Part shown: one piece after another, positions 26,944-36,153 of the stretch | Layout: each line of letters begins with the position of its first letter | How positions within the stretch are numbered: position 1 is the first letter of the stretch | NCBI GenBank assembly: GCA_963925545.1 | Contig: CAWUSA010000006.1 | Coordinates: forward strand, 62,001 to 126,000 | Source: TMED14 sp963925545 | GTDB taxonomy: Bacteria; Bacteroidota; Bacteroidia; Flavobacteriales; Schleiferiaceae | Length of the DNA: 64,000 bases | Reading direction: 5' to 3' | Program-made: the position numbers and the translations under genes | Notes under the pieces: generated by a model | Told to the model about the DNA's origin: nothing | Seen by the model: only the letters and a program-made list of their open reading frames with translations | Databases searched by the model: none

Positions 26944-27266
26944 TCGGTGACAGCAGTGTCATCACCCAAAACAGCCTGAAGCTGGGTCTCCATGCTTCGC
27001 AAACGATCTAACGTGTCCTCATTCAAGCCCTCCTTGGGAGCTTTGGACGCAGCAACTAAGCCGAGCATCTGATTGGCGACTTGCAAAGCGCACATGGCAA
27101 GGGCATCCTGCTTGTCATTGACTGCGTACTTGTCCTCAAATCGAGACATGGCAGATGCAATCATTGCAACCGCTTTTCTAACCCGCTCCTCTTCACTTCT
27201 CTCAATGGTCAGAGGGTACAGACGATCCGCAATACTAACCTTGATTTTCAACTTATCCTTGCTCAT
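26940..27266 (-). CDS. zapA: Cell division protein ZapA
   Basis: ZapA binds and bundles FtsZ filaments at mid-cell. The 108-residue protein begins MSKDKLKIKVSIADRLYPL, the ZapA N-terminal beta domain, and continues with the long helix (ERVRKAVAMIASAM, then DALAMCALQVANQ). ATG 27266 overlaps the stop of the coiled-coil gene by 1 nt (TGATG) and gives the family N-terminus; the longer reading to 27311 is inside that gene. Coupling suggests the two proteins act together in division. Confidence 0.92.
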   Translation of the reverse strand: MSKDKLKIKVSIADRLYPLTIERSEEERVRKAVAMIASAMSRFEDKYAVNDKQDALAMCALQVANQMLGLVAASKAPKEGLNEDTLDRLRSMETQLQAVLGDDTAVTD

Positions 27267-27574
27267 CAGGCATTGAGTTTTGCAATGCAAGTGTTGATTT
27301 CCCTCATCCAAACAGTGAGCTGCTTGTTGAGTGATTGCCTTGCGGCTACATCACCGTTAAAAGCCATCAATAATTGCATATTTTCCATAGCTTGAGTCGC
27401 CTCCTTCAAAGCTTCCGCTTGCTTACCCAATGCTTGATGTGCATTGTCTAAGTCTTCAGCCTGAGCTTCCAATTCACCCATCTGATGGCGGTAGCGATCA
27501 ATCAGCTCATGCACCTGATTTTGAAGGCTTACGATGTGTTTTTCTGTGCTTGACATGTCAGGGTGAATTTCCAT
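27266..27574 (-). CDS. Short coiled-coil protein coupled to zapA
   Basis: The protein is about 100 residues, almost entirely predicted helix with heptad character (QNQVHELIDRYRHQM, then AQAEDLDNAHQALGKQAEAL). It has no signal peptide or membrane segment. It resembles small ZapB-like coiled-coil proteins found upstream of zapA in Bacteroidota, but I do not recognise a named family. A second ATG at 27556 (MSSTEK) may be the real start, because a TACCTTTG box lies only 2 nt before the first. Confidence 0.7.
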   Translation of the reverse strand: MEIHPDMSSTEKHIVSLQNQVHELIDRYRHQMGELEAQAEDLDNAHQALGKQAEALKEATQAMENMQLLMAFNGDVAARQSLNKQLTVWMREINTCIAKLNA

Positions 27575-27576
27575 TT

Positions 27577-27584
27577 CAAAGGTA
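27577..27584 (-). promoter_or_regulatory. -7 box of the coiled coil-zapA unit (TACCTTTG)
   Basis: An exact TAnnTTTG on the minus strand lies 2 nt before ATG 27574 and 20 nt before ATG 27556. Confidence 0.5.
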
Positions 27585-27605
27585 GGACAACTTAAGTCTT
27601 GAACC

Positions 27606-27613
27606 TACCTTTG
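27606..27613 (+). promoter_or_regulatory. -7 box of the M23 peptidase gene (TACCTTTG)
   Basis: An exact TAnnTTTG lies 4 nt before ATG 27618. It is back to back with the box for the divergent coiled-coil gene, 21 nt away. Confidence 0.5.
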
Positions 27614-27617
27614 AGCC

Positions 27618-29198
27618 ATGCGACGATGGTTGATAACCCTTGGATGGATCTCCTGCTTGATGCTTCATGCCCAATCTCCCCCGATTACCCATCAGCCTAT
27701 GGATATACCTGCTTCCATGGCTGGGTCATTTGGCGAGATGCGCCACCACCATTTTCATTCCGGCATTGACCTTCGATCTCAGGGGAAAATCGGGCAGGTT
27801 GTCCGGGCCATGGCGGATGGTGATTTGCGCCGAATCGTTATCAAGCCTGGTGGTTTTGGATGGGCGCTTTACCTGGAACATCCCAGTGGACACACATCGG
27901 TTTATGCTCACCTGAGTGAGTTCAAACAAGCATGGATGGATCATGCAATGGCTTACGCAAAAAGGAATCACCGCTACGTGATAGACATACCTATCGCTAA
28001 GGGGAAATTCCCCATCAAGGCTGGCGACATCATTGGTCTGAGCGGGAATTCAGGCGGCTCGGGCGGCCCGCATTTGCACGTGGAATGGCGAGACAGTCAG
28101 ACAGAAGAACCATTGAATCCATTGACTTACGGGCTTGTTGTCAATGACAAGGTCCAACCTGCAATACGTGGATTGTACGCAAAGTCTACCGAAGGTGCAT
28201 GGCAACTTCATCGACCAGGAAAGGACAATCAACTTGCAAGCGAACTCATCATCACAAGCTGGCAAGATTTGGCATTGGATGTGACCGATCACATGGAATC
28301 TGGCGGTCGACCCCTTGGCATTCAACGGATCACGTTGCAGGTCGGCGAAAACATGCAAACCTTGCACATTCAACGCTTCGCCTTTCACCAAAGCAGAGGG
28401 GTTGACGCCTTGATGCACATGGACGTTCAGATGAAACAGGGTCGACGTTGTTACCGGATTGTACCTTTTGCCTCAAAGGATGGGCAGCAGCCAGCAGATA
28501 TTTGGGAAGGCCGTGGGTCCCTGCCAACAGAGGGAAAACACCATTTCACCCTCACGGTTGAGGATGCACATGGCAATCGGTCAACATTGCATGGCGATGT
28601 GCAATTCAAACCATTGACCTCTGCCCGCTTAATCCATGACTACCGTCTGCCTGGAAGCCTACAACAAGGCAACATGAAGGTTAGCTTCTCAGCGCATTCT
28701 TTCACTCACAGCCCGAGTCTCTCTTTGCGCAAAGGTGACAAACACTGGCAATGGACCGTGTCCAGCACTGCACCCGTGCTCAAGCCCTTCACCTATACTT
28801 GGACCGTTTCCAAGGAATGGACAGAGCCTTTGGATAAAACCCTGTTAATTGTCACTGATTTTCGCGGCAACCAGTCTCGACTTGTTGGTCGTGTGTTGAC
28901 GGATGGTCGCCTTCAATTTAAAAGCATGCAATGGGGTCACATGCAACTAAGCGTCGACACCACTGCACCGACCATTCGATGGATTCAACGCCAGGGATCT
29001 CTTGCCACCCTCCACCTTGCTGACAATCGGCTGGACATCCAAAGCATGACAGTTACCGTAAATGGGCAGTGGGTGTGGGCCTACCATGATGCAAAAAACC
29101 AACGACTCCTGGTCTCAGATTTACCTGAATCTGGTGAATTGGTCGTTGTGGCAGAAGATGAAGCAGGCAATGCAACTACCTTTAGGCATTCTTTTTGA
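27618..29198 (+). CDS. M23-family (LytM) peptidase, exported
   Basis: The 526-residue protein has a signal peptide (about 1-19, ending LHAQ). An M23/lysostaphin-like zinc peptidase domain follows at about 30-175. The zinc ligands are visible in HSGIDL (His-x3-Asp) and HLHVEW, and the YAHL motif lies between. The C-terminal 350 residues are beta-rich and unassigned, perhaps for wall binding. Such enzymes cut peptide cross-links or act as amidase activators. It is first of a three-gene unit with a CarboxypepD_reg-like protein and a TonB-dependent receptor. Confidence 0.9.
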   Translation: MRRWLITLGWISCLMLHAQSPPITHQPMDIPASMAGSFGEMRHHHFHSGIDLRSQGKIGQVVRAMADGDLRRIVIKPGGFGWALYLEHPSGHTSVYAHLSEFKQAWMDHAMAYAKRNHRYVIDIPIAKGKFPIKAGDIIGLSGNSGGSGGPHLHVEWRDSQTEEPLNPLTYGLVVNDKVQPAIRGLYAKSTEGAWQLHRPGKDNQLASELIITSWQDLALDVTDHMESGGRPLGIQRITLQVGENMQTLHIQRFAFHQSRGVDALMHMDVQMKQGRRCYRIVPFASKDGQQPADIWEGRGSLPTEGKHHFTLTVEDAHGNRSTLHGDVQFKPLTSARLIHDYRLPGSLQQGNMKVSFSAHSFTHSPSLSLRKGDKHWQWTVSSTAPVLKPFTYTWTVSKEWTEPLDKTLLIVTDFRGNQSRLVGRVLTDGRLQFKSMQWGHMQLSVDTTAPTIRWIQRQGSLATLHLADNRLDIQSMTVTVNGQWVWAYHDAKNQRLLVSDLPESGELVVVAEDEAGNATTFRHSF

Positions 29199-29212
29199 AA
29201 GCAGTCGACCCC

Positions 29213-29851
29213 ATGAAGCCATTCCTTGCCCTTTTATTGTTCCTGTTTGGATTCCAGCTCCTTGCGCAAGAGCGCATTGTTCAAGTGAGCGGTGTCATTT
29301 TAACGACTGACTCCAGTGCACAACATGTCCCCAACGCCAACATATCTGTTATAGGGCGAGATTTGAACAGCCAATCTGGCGATGATGGGTTCTTTTCCAT
29401 GGTTGCCGTTCCCGGCGACAGCATCCTGATCAAGCGGTTTGGCTTTGAGCCAAGCAAGCTCTACATCCCCGACAGCCTGATTGGCGATGCCTACCTAGCT
29501 ATTGTTACCATGCAATGGTTAAGTGTGGAGCTGGAAGAAGTCATCCTTTACCCCTGGCCACGGCCAGAGGCGCTCAACCGAGAGTTGCTTTCGATGAAGG
29601 TAGAGACCACTGAACGCGACATTGCCATGCGGAACCTTGCCTTGTCAGCCTTGAAGGAGCAAGCGGTGGCTATGGGTATGGACCCCGCACAGATACAGCG
29701 TTATGCAATCAAAGCTCAAGAGCAAAACCTCTACGATTACGGCAGGTACGGCGCCTTCAACAATGCAGGCTCTGCCATTCTTGGTCGATTGAGTAACCCA
29801 TTTGCCTGGGCACAGTTTTTCAAGGCAATCAAGCAGGGTGATTTCAATTAA
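29213..29851 (+). CDS. CarboxypepD_reg-like secreted protein
   Basis: The protein has 212 residues with signal peptide MKPFLALLLFLFGFQLLAQ. A CarboxypepD_reg-like domain follows (about 22-100), containing VPNANISVIGRD and SGDDGFFSMVAVPGD. A helical tail (about 130-212) has a DYGRYGAFNNAGSAI-type segment. The overall architecture matches the 592-1305 protein. ATG 29213 is preferred over a TTG at 29195 because it starts the signal peptide. It lies 14 nt after the M23 gene and 5 nt before the TonB receptor, so it may be a partner of that receptor, which has no such domain of its own. Confidence 0.78.
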   Translation: MKPFLALLLFLFGFQLLAQERIVQVSGVILTTDSSAQHVPNANISVIGRDLNSQSGDDGFFSMVAVPGDSILIKRFGFEPSKLYIPDSLIGDAYLAIVTMQWLSVELEEVILYPWPRPEALNRELLSMKVETTERDIAMRNLALSALKEQAVAMGMDPAQIQRYAIKAQEQNLYDYGRYGAFNNAGSAILGRLSNPFAWAQFFKAIKQGDFN

Positions 29852-29856
29852 TTGGT

Positions 29857-32007
29857 ATGCTGACTTTCCTGCTCATGATGGGAATCAGCAGCCCCACGGA
29901 CAGCATCCCTCAAACAACCACCCTGAAAGCAGCGGAAGTCAGAGCTGATAAAGTCAATTCTGGCATAACCCGCATCCAAGCAAAATCCCTCACTGGCGCT
30001 GCTTTAGCTGGCGAATCTGTTGAGGGACTCATTCGCACCCTCTCTGGCGTGGTAGCAACCGATGAATTGTCTAGCCAATATGCTGTTCGCGGTGGATCTT
30101 TCGATGAGAACTTGCTGCTGATTGAGGGCTTTGAAGTGTACCGGCCACAGCTGGCTCGCAGTGGTCAGCAAGAAGGCTTGAGTGCCATCAACCCTGATCT
30201 CGTTGGCAACCTAGAATTTTCTGCAGGTGGATTTTCAGTCCTTTATGGGGACAAGCTGAGCTCGGTGCTTTCGGTACGCTATCAACCAACGGCATTTAAC
30301 CTACCTGAAGGTCAAGCACAATGGAAAGTTAAAACAGGGCTTTACGCCAGCCGATTAGCCCATGCCAGCTATTGGGACAGCCATGGCTTACAGTGGCTGT
30401 CACTGCTTGGGATTCGCGTGAAGAGCAATCGGCGTTTTCAGCAGGGGCTGGACACGGAAGGTGACTACTTGTCCCATGCTGAGGATGTGCAGTGGCTTAT
30501 CAAAGGCCAGGGCAAACAATGGACGCACACCGGTTTTGCCATGGCACAAAACAGTGCTTACAGCTTGCAACCCAGTTCCCGAACAACAGAATTCGGGACC
30601 GTGACACAGGTGCTTCGTTTAAGCGTTTACATGGCAGGCAAGGAATCCTATGACTACCAAAATGCCTTCACTGGGTGGCGAAGCAGTTACCAGTTAGCTG
30701 AAGGCCATCAATTGAGCGCACAATTTTCTGCCACACAGGCCTTAGAGAGTGAGTCTGCGGATGTAGAATCTGCTTATTTGCTTGGCGAGGTCAATCAAAA
30801 CCTAGGCAGTGATCAATTTGGAGACATTGCCTATTGGCGAGGTTCTGGCGGCCATTTCAGGCATGCCCGCAATCACCAATGGATGCGATCCCTGCAAGCT
30901 TCCCTAGGCGGATACCATAAGCTCAATGATCGTCAAACGCTGACATGGGGCACGGGCTGGCAACAGCAAACGGGCCTTGATCATCTGGATGAGTGGGTGA
31001 ACCTAGATTCAGCAGGGTACAGCCTACCCTACACAGCGACCCTTGTCACTGACAGTGGATGGATTGGCACACAAAACCTGGATCTTCATCAGCGTTTCAG
31101 GGCAAATGGCCTGCTTAACAATGACAAGTTGAATGCCTTCGTAAACTACACGGTCAAAGGCCAGCAAGGGGAAGCGTCGATGGGCTTGAGGTTGCTTCAC
31201 GATAGCCGCAGCGGAGAGTGGCGACTCAGCCCACGCATCGCCTTGTCGTCCACCCTCAGGGATGATTGGTCCCTCGATCTACGTGGGGGCTCCTATGCAC
31301 AGACTGCTTCCGTGCGGGAATTAAGAAATTGGCGAGACCTGTCTTTTGATGCCTCCGCACCCATGCAGCATGCGTGGCATGGCATCATTGGCTTAGAAAA
31401 GCATTTTGAACGACAGTCTAGGCCCTTTTATTGGCGGAGTGAGGCATACGTTAAATACCTTGATAAAGCCTTCCCTTTCGAACAAGATGGCATGCGCCTT
31501 CGCTACTTGGGCACAACACCCATTCAAGCCAAAGTCATTGGCATCGATCAACGGCTTCACACCGAATGGGTTGACGGGGCTGAATCCTGGTTCAGCTTAT
31601 CTTTTTACCGATCCAGCGAAAAGGTCAATGATCAATGGCAACGACGGGCCAGTGACTACAGGCATGCGATGTCCCTTCGCGTTGAAGACCAACTGCCCGA
31701 CGAGCCTGGCAGCAGGGTCTATGTACAGATTCAGTATTCAGGCGGGTTTCCTTTTGGCGCACCACTTGCCACGGAAAAACCCTTCAGCAGTTCAGCTTAC
31801 CGACGCTTAGATTTAGGTTTTGAGCGACTGCTTCACGTCCAAGGGTTTCAGCGTGTCAGCATCATCCTGGAGGCATTCAATTTGCTAGAGATTCGCAATA
31901 CAGCCAGCTATTTCTGGATCATGGACATCAGTACAGCAAATCAATATGCTGTGCCTAATTACCTGAGCGATCGCTTGATGAATCTATCCCTGCAGGTCAG
32001 CTTTTAA
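29857..32007 (+). CDS. TonB-dependent outer-membrane receptor
   Basis: The 716-residue protein has a short signal-like start, then a TonB plug domain at about 25-145 (AVRGGSFDENLLLIEG, then DLVGNLEFSAGGFSVLYGDKLSS). The rest is an outer-membrane beta-barrel that finishes with a C-terminal Phe (LSLQVSF). The N-terminal CarboxypepD_reg module that many Bacteroidota receptors carry is missing; a separate protein with that module is encoded just upstream. No SusD gene follows, so a glycan-uptake pair is not supported and the ligand is unknown. The 3' end overlaps rocD convergently by 11 nt. Confidence 0.9.
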   Translation: MLTFLLMMGISSPTDSIPQTTTLKAAEVRADKVNSGITRIQAKSLTGAALAGESVEGLIRTLSGVVATDELSSQYAVRGGSFDENLLLIEGFEVYRPQLARSGQQEGLSAINPDLVGNLEFSAGGFSVLYGDKLSSVLSVRYQPTAFNLPEGQAQWKVKTGLYASRLAHASYWDSHGLQWLSLLGIRVKSNRRFQQGLDTEGDYLSHAEDVQWLIKGQGKQWTHTGFAMAQNSAYSLQPSSRTTEFGTVTQVLRLSVYMAGKESYDYQNAFTGWRSSYQLAEGHQLSAQFSATQALESESADVESAYLLGEVNQNLGSDQFGDIAYWRGSGGHFRHARNHQWMRSLQASLGGYHKLNDRQTLTWGTGWQQQTGLDHLDEWVNLDSAGYSLPYTATLVTDSGWIGTQNLDLHQRFRANGLLNNDKLNAFVNYTVKGQQGEASMGLRLLHDSRSGEWRLSPRIALSSTLRDDWSLDLRGGSYAQTASVRELRNWRDLSFDASAPMQHAWHGIIGLEKHFERQSRPFYWRSEAYVKYLDKAFPFEQDGMRLRYLGTTPIQAKVIGIDQRLHTEWVDGAESWFSLSFYRSSEKVNDQWQRRASDYRHAMSLRVEDQLPDEPGSRVYVQIQYSGGFPFGAPLATEKPFSSSAYRRLDLGFERLLHVQGFQRVSIILEAFNLLEIRNTASYFWIMDISTANQYAVPNYLSDRLMNLSLQVSF

Positions 32008-33274
32008 AGCTAGCGTCGTAGTCGGTGAAGACTGATTCAATGATCGCTAAAGCCTTGGCCATTTCTTGATCATTGATGACCAACGGTGGGGCAAATCGAA
32101 TGATGTTACCATGGGTAGGCTTAGCCAATAAACCTGCTTCAGACAGGGCAACGCAAAGGTCCCATGCCGTGGTTGAGTCCTCACTATCATTGATCAGCAC
32201 CGCATTGAGCAATCCCTTGCCGCGGATACCTAAAACCAAGTTCAAACCAGCGATACGCTCCTGCAATGCGTCGCGAAACACCTTACCCTGTCTGCGCGCA
32301 TTTTGCATCAAGGATTCATCTTCAACGACCTGCAGTGCAGCTAAGGTCACGGCTGCTGCAACAGGGTTTCCGCCAAAAGTAGAGCCGTGTTGCCCCGGCT
32401 TAATTGATAGCATGATTTCATCATCACAAAGCACAGCGCTCACCGGGTAGACCCCGCCACTCAAGGCCTTACCTAAGATTAAAATGTCTGCCCGAACATA
32501 GGTGCTTTCATCGCGTTCACAAACCGCATTGGCACAATGGCAATCGCCACAGGTTGCAAGCCATGACCCCGTTCGAGCTATGCCGGTTTGTATCTCATCT
32601 GCCATGAATAAGACGCCTTTGTCATGGCAAATGGCAGCTGCTTCAGCAAGGTAGTTGGCATCGGGCACCATGACACCTGCCTCACCTTGAATGGGCTCAA
32701 CCAAGAAGCCTGCCACAAACTCATTGTTAAGGACCTCCTTCAATGCCGCTATGTCATTGTAGGGGATGCGTAAGAAGCCTGGTCCATAGGGGCCAAAGCC
32801 ATCGTAGCTGTCTGGATCACTGGAAAAACTAATGATGGTGCTTGTGCGGCCATGGAAATTGTTGTCGCAAACAACAATGATGGCTTGATTGCTTGGCATG
32901 CCCTTGACATCATAGGCCCATCGACGGCAAAGCTTGATGGCTGTTTCAACGGCTTCTGCACCAGAATTCATTGGCAGCACCTTGTCATAAGCAAATCGCT
33001 GAGCAAGGCTTGCTTCCATGTCGCCCAGCTGGTCATTGTAAAAGGCCCTGGACGTCAAGGCCAGCTTGCTGGCCTGGTCTGTCAGGGCCTTGAGGATTGC
33101 TGGGTGTCCATGCCCCTGATTGACTGCAGAATAGGCGCTGAGAAAGTCTAGGTACGCTTTGCCATCAACGTCCCATACATGCACGCCTTCGCCGCGCGAA
33201 AGCACCACAGGTAACGGATGGTAGTTGTGTGCACCATATCGATTTTCTTGTGCGATGAGTTCCTCTGCTGTCAT
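31997..33274 (-). CDS. rocD: Ornithine-oxo-acid aminotransferase
   Basis: RocD moves the delta-amino group of ornithine to 2-oxoglutarate, giving glutamate semialdehyde (proline/arginine interconversion). The 425-residue class-III aminotransferase begins ENRYGAHNYHPLPVVLSRG, the ornithine aminotransferase signature. It has MNSGAEAVETAIK (PLP phosphate), the PLP-ring Asp in FMADEIQTG and the PLP lysine in ILGKALSGG. A Cys-rich insertion (CGDCHCANAVCE) at about 245-256 is unusual for the family. An exact -7 box lies 16 nt upstream. Confidence 0.93.
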   Translation of the reverse strand: MTAEELIAQENRYGAHNYHPLPVVLSRGEGVHVWDVDGKAYLDFLSAYSAVNQGHGHPAILKALTDQASKLALTSRAFYNDQLGDMEASLAQRFAYDKVLPMNSGAEAVETAIKLCRRWAYDVKGMPSNQAIIVVCDNNFHGRTSTIISFSSDPDSYDGFGPYGPGFLRIPYNDIAALKEVLNNEFVAGFLVEPIQGEAGVMVPDANYLAEAAAICHDKGVLFMADEIQTGIARTGSWLATCGDCHCANAVCERDESTYVRADILILGKALSGGVYPVSAVLCDDEIMLSIKPGQHGSTFGGNPVAAAVTLAALQVVEDESLMQNARRQGKVFRDALQERIAGLNLVLGIRGKGLLNAVLINDSEDSTTAWDLCVALSEAGLLAKPTHGNIIRFAPPLVINDQEMAKALAIIESVFTDYDASFKS

Positions 33275-33290
33275 GGTAAGTTATTTGAAG

Positions 33291-33298
33291 CAAATGTA
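33291..33298 (-). promoter_or_regulatory. -7 box of rocD (TACATTTG)
   Basis: An exact TAnnTTTG on the minus strand lies 16 nt before ATG 33274. Its partner for the divergent rlmD starts 11 bp away. Confidence 0.5.
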
Positions 33299-33309
33299 AC
33301 CATGAGATA

Positions 33310-33317
33310 TACCTTTG
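33310..33317 (+). promoter_or_regulatory. -7 box of rlmD (TACCTTTG)
   Basis: An exact TAnnTTTG lies 6 nt before ATG 33324. The alternative TTG start at 33315 is inside this box. Confidence 0.5.
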
Positions 33318-33323
33318 CCAACC

Positions 33324-34736
33324 ATGGATTTATCAGGAATACTACTCAAGAGAATGGGCGCCAAGGGCGTTTGCATTGCAGATGCACCAGATGGTCGCGT
33401 CATGTTGGTTAGAGGCGGCGTCCCAGGGGATGTTGTTTCAGTTAAAATTCGCCGCAAGCGAAAACGCATGTACGAGGCGGTTGTAGACCAGGTTGAGCAA
33501 GCCTCAGACTTGCGCATCGAACCTGTCTGCAAGCACACTGCAATGTGCGGCGGGTGCTCATGGCAGCAGATGGACTACGAAGCACAGTCCAAGGCAAAGG
33601 GTCAGGAGGTTTACGACCAACTCAGGCGCCATGGCCACATCCTTTGCGATGACATGCGCCCCATCATTGCCGCCCCCTCGCCCCTGCGTTACAGAAACAA
33701 GATGGAGTTCTCCTTTTCTGCTTTCCGCTGGTTGACTGAAGATGAAATTCATGGAGAAGAGACCATCAGCAGGCATGCCTTGGGCTTTCACGTTCCCGGA
33801 TTCTGGGATCGCATCCTGGATATTGAAACCTGCCATTTGCAAGGAGAACCGTCCAACGCCATTCGCAATTTCATTCGCGACCAAGCACATGAACGCGGCA
33901 TCAGTTTTTGGCGTCCCCGTGACAAAACTGGCGTACTCAGAACCTTGATGCTTCGGAGCACGCAGGATGGGCAGTGGATGCTTGTCATGCAGTTTGGCGA
34001 AGAGCCTGGGCAAGCAGGCATGCAACTGCTGGATGATGTCCTCAAAGCCTTTCCCGTCATTGTTAGCCTGTACTTCACGGTCAATGAAAAAGGCAATGAC
34101 AGCATTTACGACCTTGACCTTGAACTCCACCACGGGGAGGCATACATCACCGAGAACATGCCTTCACCCATTGAAGGGGGTTTCCCACTCAGTTTTCAAA
34201 TTGGGCCTAAATCCTTCTACCAGACCAACCCTGTCCAGGCACAGCGTCTGTACATGGAAGCGCTCAACCTCGCTGGCATCACTGAAGGCGACACCGTCTA
34301 TGACCTATACACTGGCACGGGAACCATTGCCTTGTTCATGGCGCAAAAAGCTGCCAAAGTCATTGGCATTGAATCAGTACCCGAAGCCGTTGAAGCTGCT
34401 GACCGCAACGCAGAGCGCAATGGCATCAGCCATGCAGTCTTCGAAGTTGGCGATATGCGCAAGGCCTTTGATGAGTCATTCATTGAACGGCATGGCAGGC
34501 CCGACGTGGTGATCACTGACCCCCCAAGGGATGGCATGCACCCCAAGGTTGTTGAACGCCTGATTGATTTGAAAGCGCCAAAAATTGTCTACATCTCCTG
34601 CAATCCTGCGACGCAAGCTCGGGATCTAGAAAAACTGCAAGCGGTTTATGACATTGTCACGGTGCAGCCTGTTGACATGTTCCCTCAAACCCATCACGTT
34701 GAGAATGTTGCACTTTTACATTTAAAGAATGCCTGA
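33324..34736 (+). CDS. rlmD: 23S rRNA (uracil-C5)-methyltransferase RlmD-like
   Basis: This TrmA/RlmD-family enzyme methylates C5 of a 23S rRNA uridine with SAM. The 470-residue protein has an N-terminal TRAM-like domain (GDVVSVKIRRKRKRMYEAVV). The 4Fe-4S cysteines follow as C-x5-C-x2-C in CKHTAMCGGC, with the fourth (CHLQ) further on. The SAM fold has DLYTGTGTIALFMA and DPPRDGMH, and the nucleophile Cys is in YISCNPATQARD. The family has several paralogs, so the U1939 assignment is by resemblance only. ATG 33324 replaces an upstream TTG. Confidence 0.88.
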   Translation: MDLSGILLKRMGAKGVCIADAPDGRVMLVRGGVPGDVVSVKIRRKRKRMYEAVVDQVEQASDLRIEPVCKHTAMCGGCSWQQMDYEAQSKAKGQEVYDQLRRHGHILCDDMRPIIAAPSPLRYRNKMEFSFSAFRWLTEDEIHGEETISRHALGFHVPGFWDRILDIETCHLQGEPSNAIRNFIRDQAHERGISFWRPRDKTGVLRTLMLRSTQDGQWMLVMQFGEEPGQAGMQLLDDVLKAFPVIVSLYFTVNEKGNDSIYDLDLELHHGEAYITENMPSPIEGGFPLSFQIGPKSFYQTNPVQAQRLYMEALNLAGITEGDTVYDLYTGTGTIALFMAQKAAKVIGIESVPEAVEAADRNAERNGISHAVFEVGDMRKAFDESFIERHGRPDVVITDPPRDGMHPKVVERLIDLKAPKIVYISCNPATQARDLEKLQAVYDIVTVQPVDMFPQTHHVENVALLHLKNA

Positions 34737-34844
34737 GGCTATCATGGACAGATATAAGGCTTGGCATCAGCGGTACTCTGACGAAAAACCAGTTGGAATA
34801 TCGGGAAGTCATCAATACCTATAGCCCTGCACATTAAATCACTT

Positions 34845-35762
34845 ATGAAGAAGATTAGTTTATTATTAGCGCTGTTGTTTTCGACGGCGGCTGTTGCTCA
34901 GCAAACCACTGACATTAGCGAATTTGAAATTACCAGTGAAGGTTTAATCGGAGTAGCATTGCGCATGTCTCCCATTGCTACGGATCGTCCGGACATCACC
35001 GAAAGCGCACAAATTACCCCGGTGGGATGGCTCCAATATGAAGGAGGATACCAGTTCGGACATAGTGAAGAAGTAATGCCGGGCGGAGCAATAACGGATG
35101 CACATCAGATTGAAGAGGTGTTACGATTTGGTATAAACCGACGCTTTGAGTTGCGTGCGGTGATCAATGTAAATACGCAGAGTATTTATGTCCCTTCAAT
35201 ACCTATGCCGTGGAACCAACCTAATCGATGGACAGGTGTTAATCCTCTTATTATTGGATTCAAATATAATTTACTTGAAGAGAGCAGCAAGTTGCCGCAG
35301 GCGACCTGGTTAAGCCACCTTTCATTGCCTTGGCTAGCAGCTGGAGACTACGCTACGTTATATCCTAAACTCGTGTTCCACGAACAGAGATTGATGCTAG
35401 AGAAGACACTGACGTCAAGACTGGGTATTGCCAGTAATATTGGTGTTGCAGGAAGTTTGAACGGATCAGAAGGGTTGATTAATGAAGGAATGTTTTCGTT
35501 GGCGCTAGGCTATGACTTAGGTAATAATTATGGCGTATACGTGGAATATTTTTCAGAGTGGTACGTCGCAGGCAATCAGTTTTCTGCAACACCATATTTT
35601 GATGGTGGGTTTACAAGATTATTGTCTAATGACTTGCAATTAGATATTTATGCTGGGTTTGATTTAAGTCAATTCACGGATTCCGCGAAACAGACGAAGC
35701 GTCTTTTCTTCGGAACCGGGGTAAGCTACAGATTGCCATTAGCAGCTCATTTGAAACAATAA
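34845..35762 (+). CDS. Outer-membrane 'transporter' (phenol-degradation MetA-like family)
   Basis: The 305-residue protein has a signal peptide (MKKISLLLALLFSTAAVAQ), then a start typical of the MetA-type outer-membrane family (ATDRPDITESAQITPVG, then QYEGGYQF). It goes on as amphipathic beta-strands ending in SYRLPLAAHLKQ, probably a small barrel. It is often called a transporter; the substrate is unknown. Codon choice differs from the neighbours: Gly is often GGA/GGT rather than GGC, and Leu is often TTA. That suggests a different history, perhaps transfer. It has 108 bp of gene-free sequence before it and about 390 bp after it. Confidence 0.8.
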   Translation: MKKISLLLALLFSTAAVAQQTTDISEFEITSEGLIGVALRMSPIATDRPDITESAQITPVGWLQYEGGYQFGHSEEVMPGGAITDAHQIEEVLRFGINRRFELRAVINVNTQSIYVPSIPMPWNQPNRWTGVNPLIIGFKYNLLEESSKLPQATWLSHLSLPWLAAGDYATLYPKLVFHEQRLMLEKTLTSRLGIASNIGVAGSLNGSEGLINEGMFSLALGYDLGNNYGVYVEYFSEWYVAGNQFSATPYFDGGFTRLLSNDLQLDIYAGFDLSQFTDSAKQTKRLFFGTGVSYRLPLAAHLKQ

Positions 35763-36153
35763 ATGTCAGTAACCCTCGTCATAGACTTCATTACGATTTT
35801 CACCGCTTTCTCTTGTTGGTTTTTTGGCATATTCCTTGTGCTGTGAAGAAATAACCAATTCATGTATAATCGCTTTGACGCATACTGAAACGCACCTTTT
35901 CCTGTGCCATAAACCCTTCTTTAAGACTCAATCACATTTAAAGCATGACACATTACTTGCAACAAGGAGGGACCCTTGCAGGTTTACTTTTCACCTTTCC
36001 ACTGACTGAGCAGGGGCCACCTTTTGGCGGAGATGTTACAACCTATTTGAAGGACTTCCAAGGGCCATTCAACGTTGAATCCATGCAACCTACCCCACGA
36101 AGTATTGCAGAAAGAAAGAAGAATGAGGTCTTTTTTGTTGCTACATTGCAGCA
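35763..36153 (+). other. 391-bp region without a confident gene
   Basis: An ORF of 70 codons (35945-36157) ends in an ATGA overlap with the PRTase start and has a poor start context; its product resembles nothing I know. A weak hairpin (CAAGG/CCTTG) lies at about 35961-35977. I see no tRNA, terminator or convincing promoter. Base use resembles the preceding MetA-like gene more than the core genes. Confidence 0.5.

Noticed and set aside
33558..34133. 191-codon antisense ORF inside rlmD
   Set aside because: rlmD has all its motifs in the plus frame; the antisense product has no recognisable domain.
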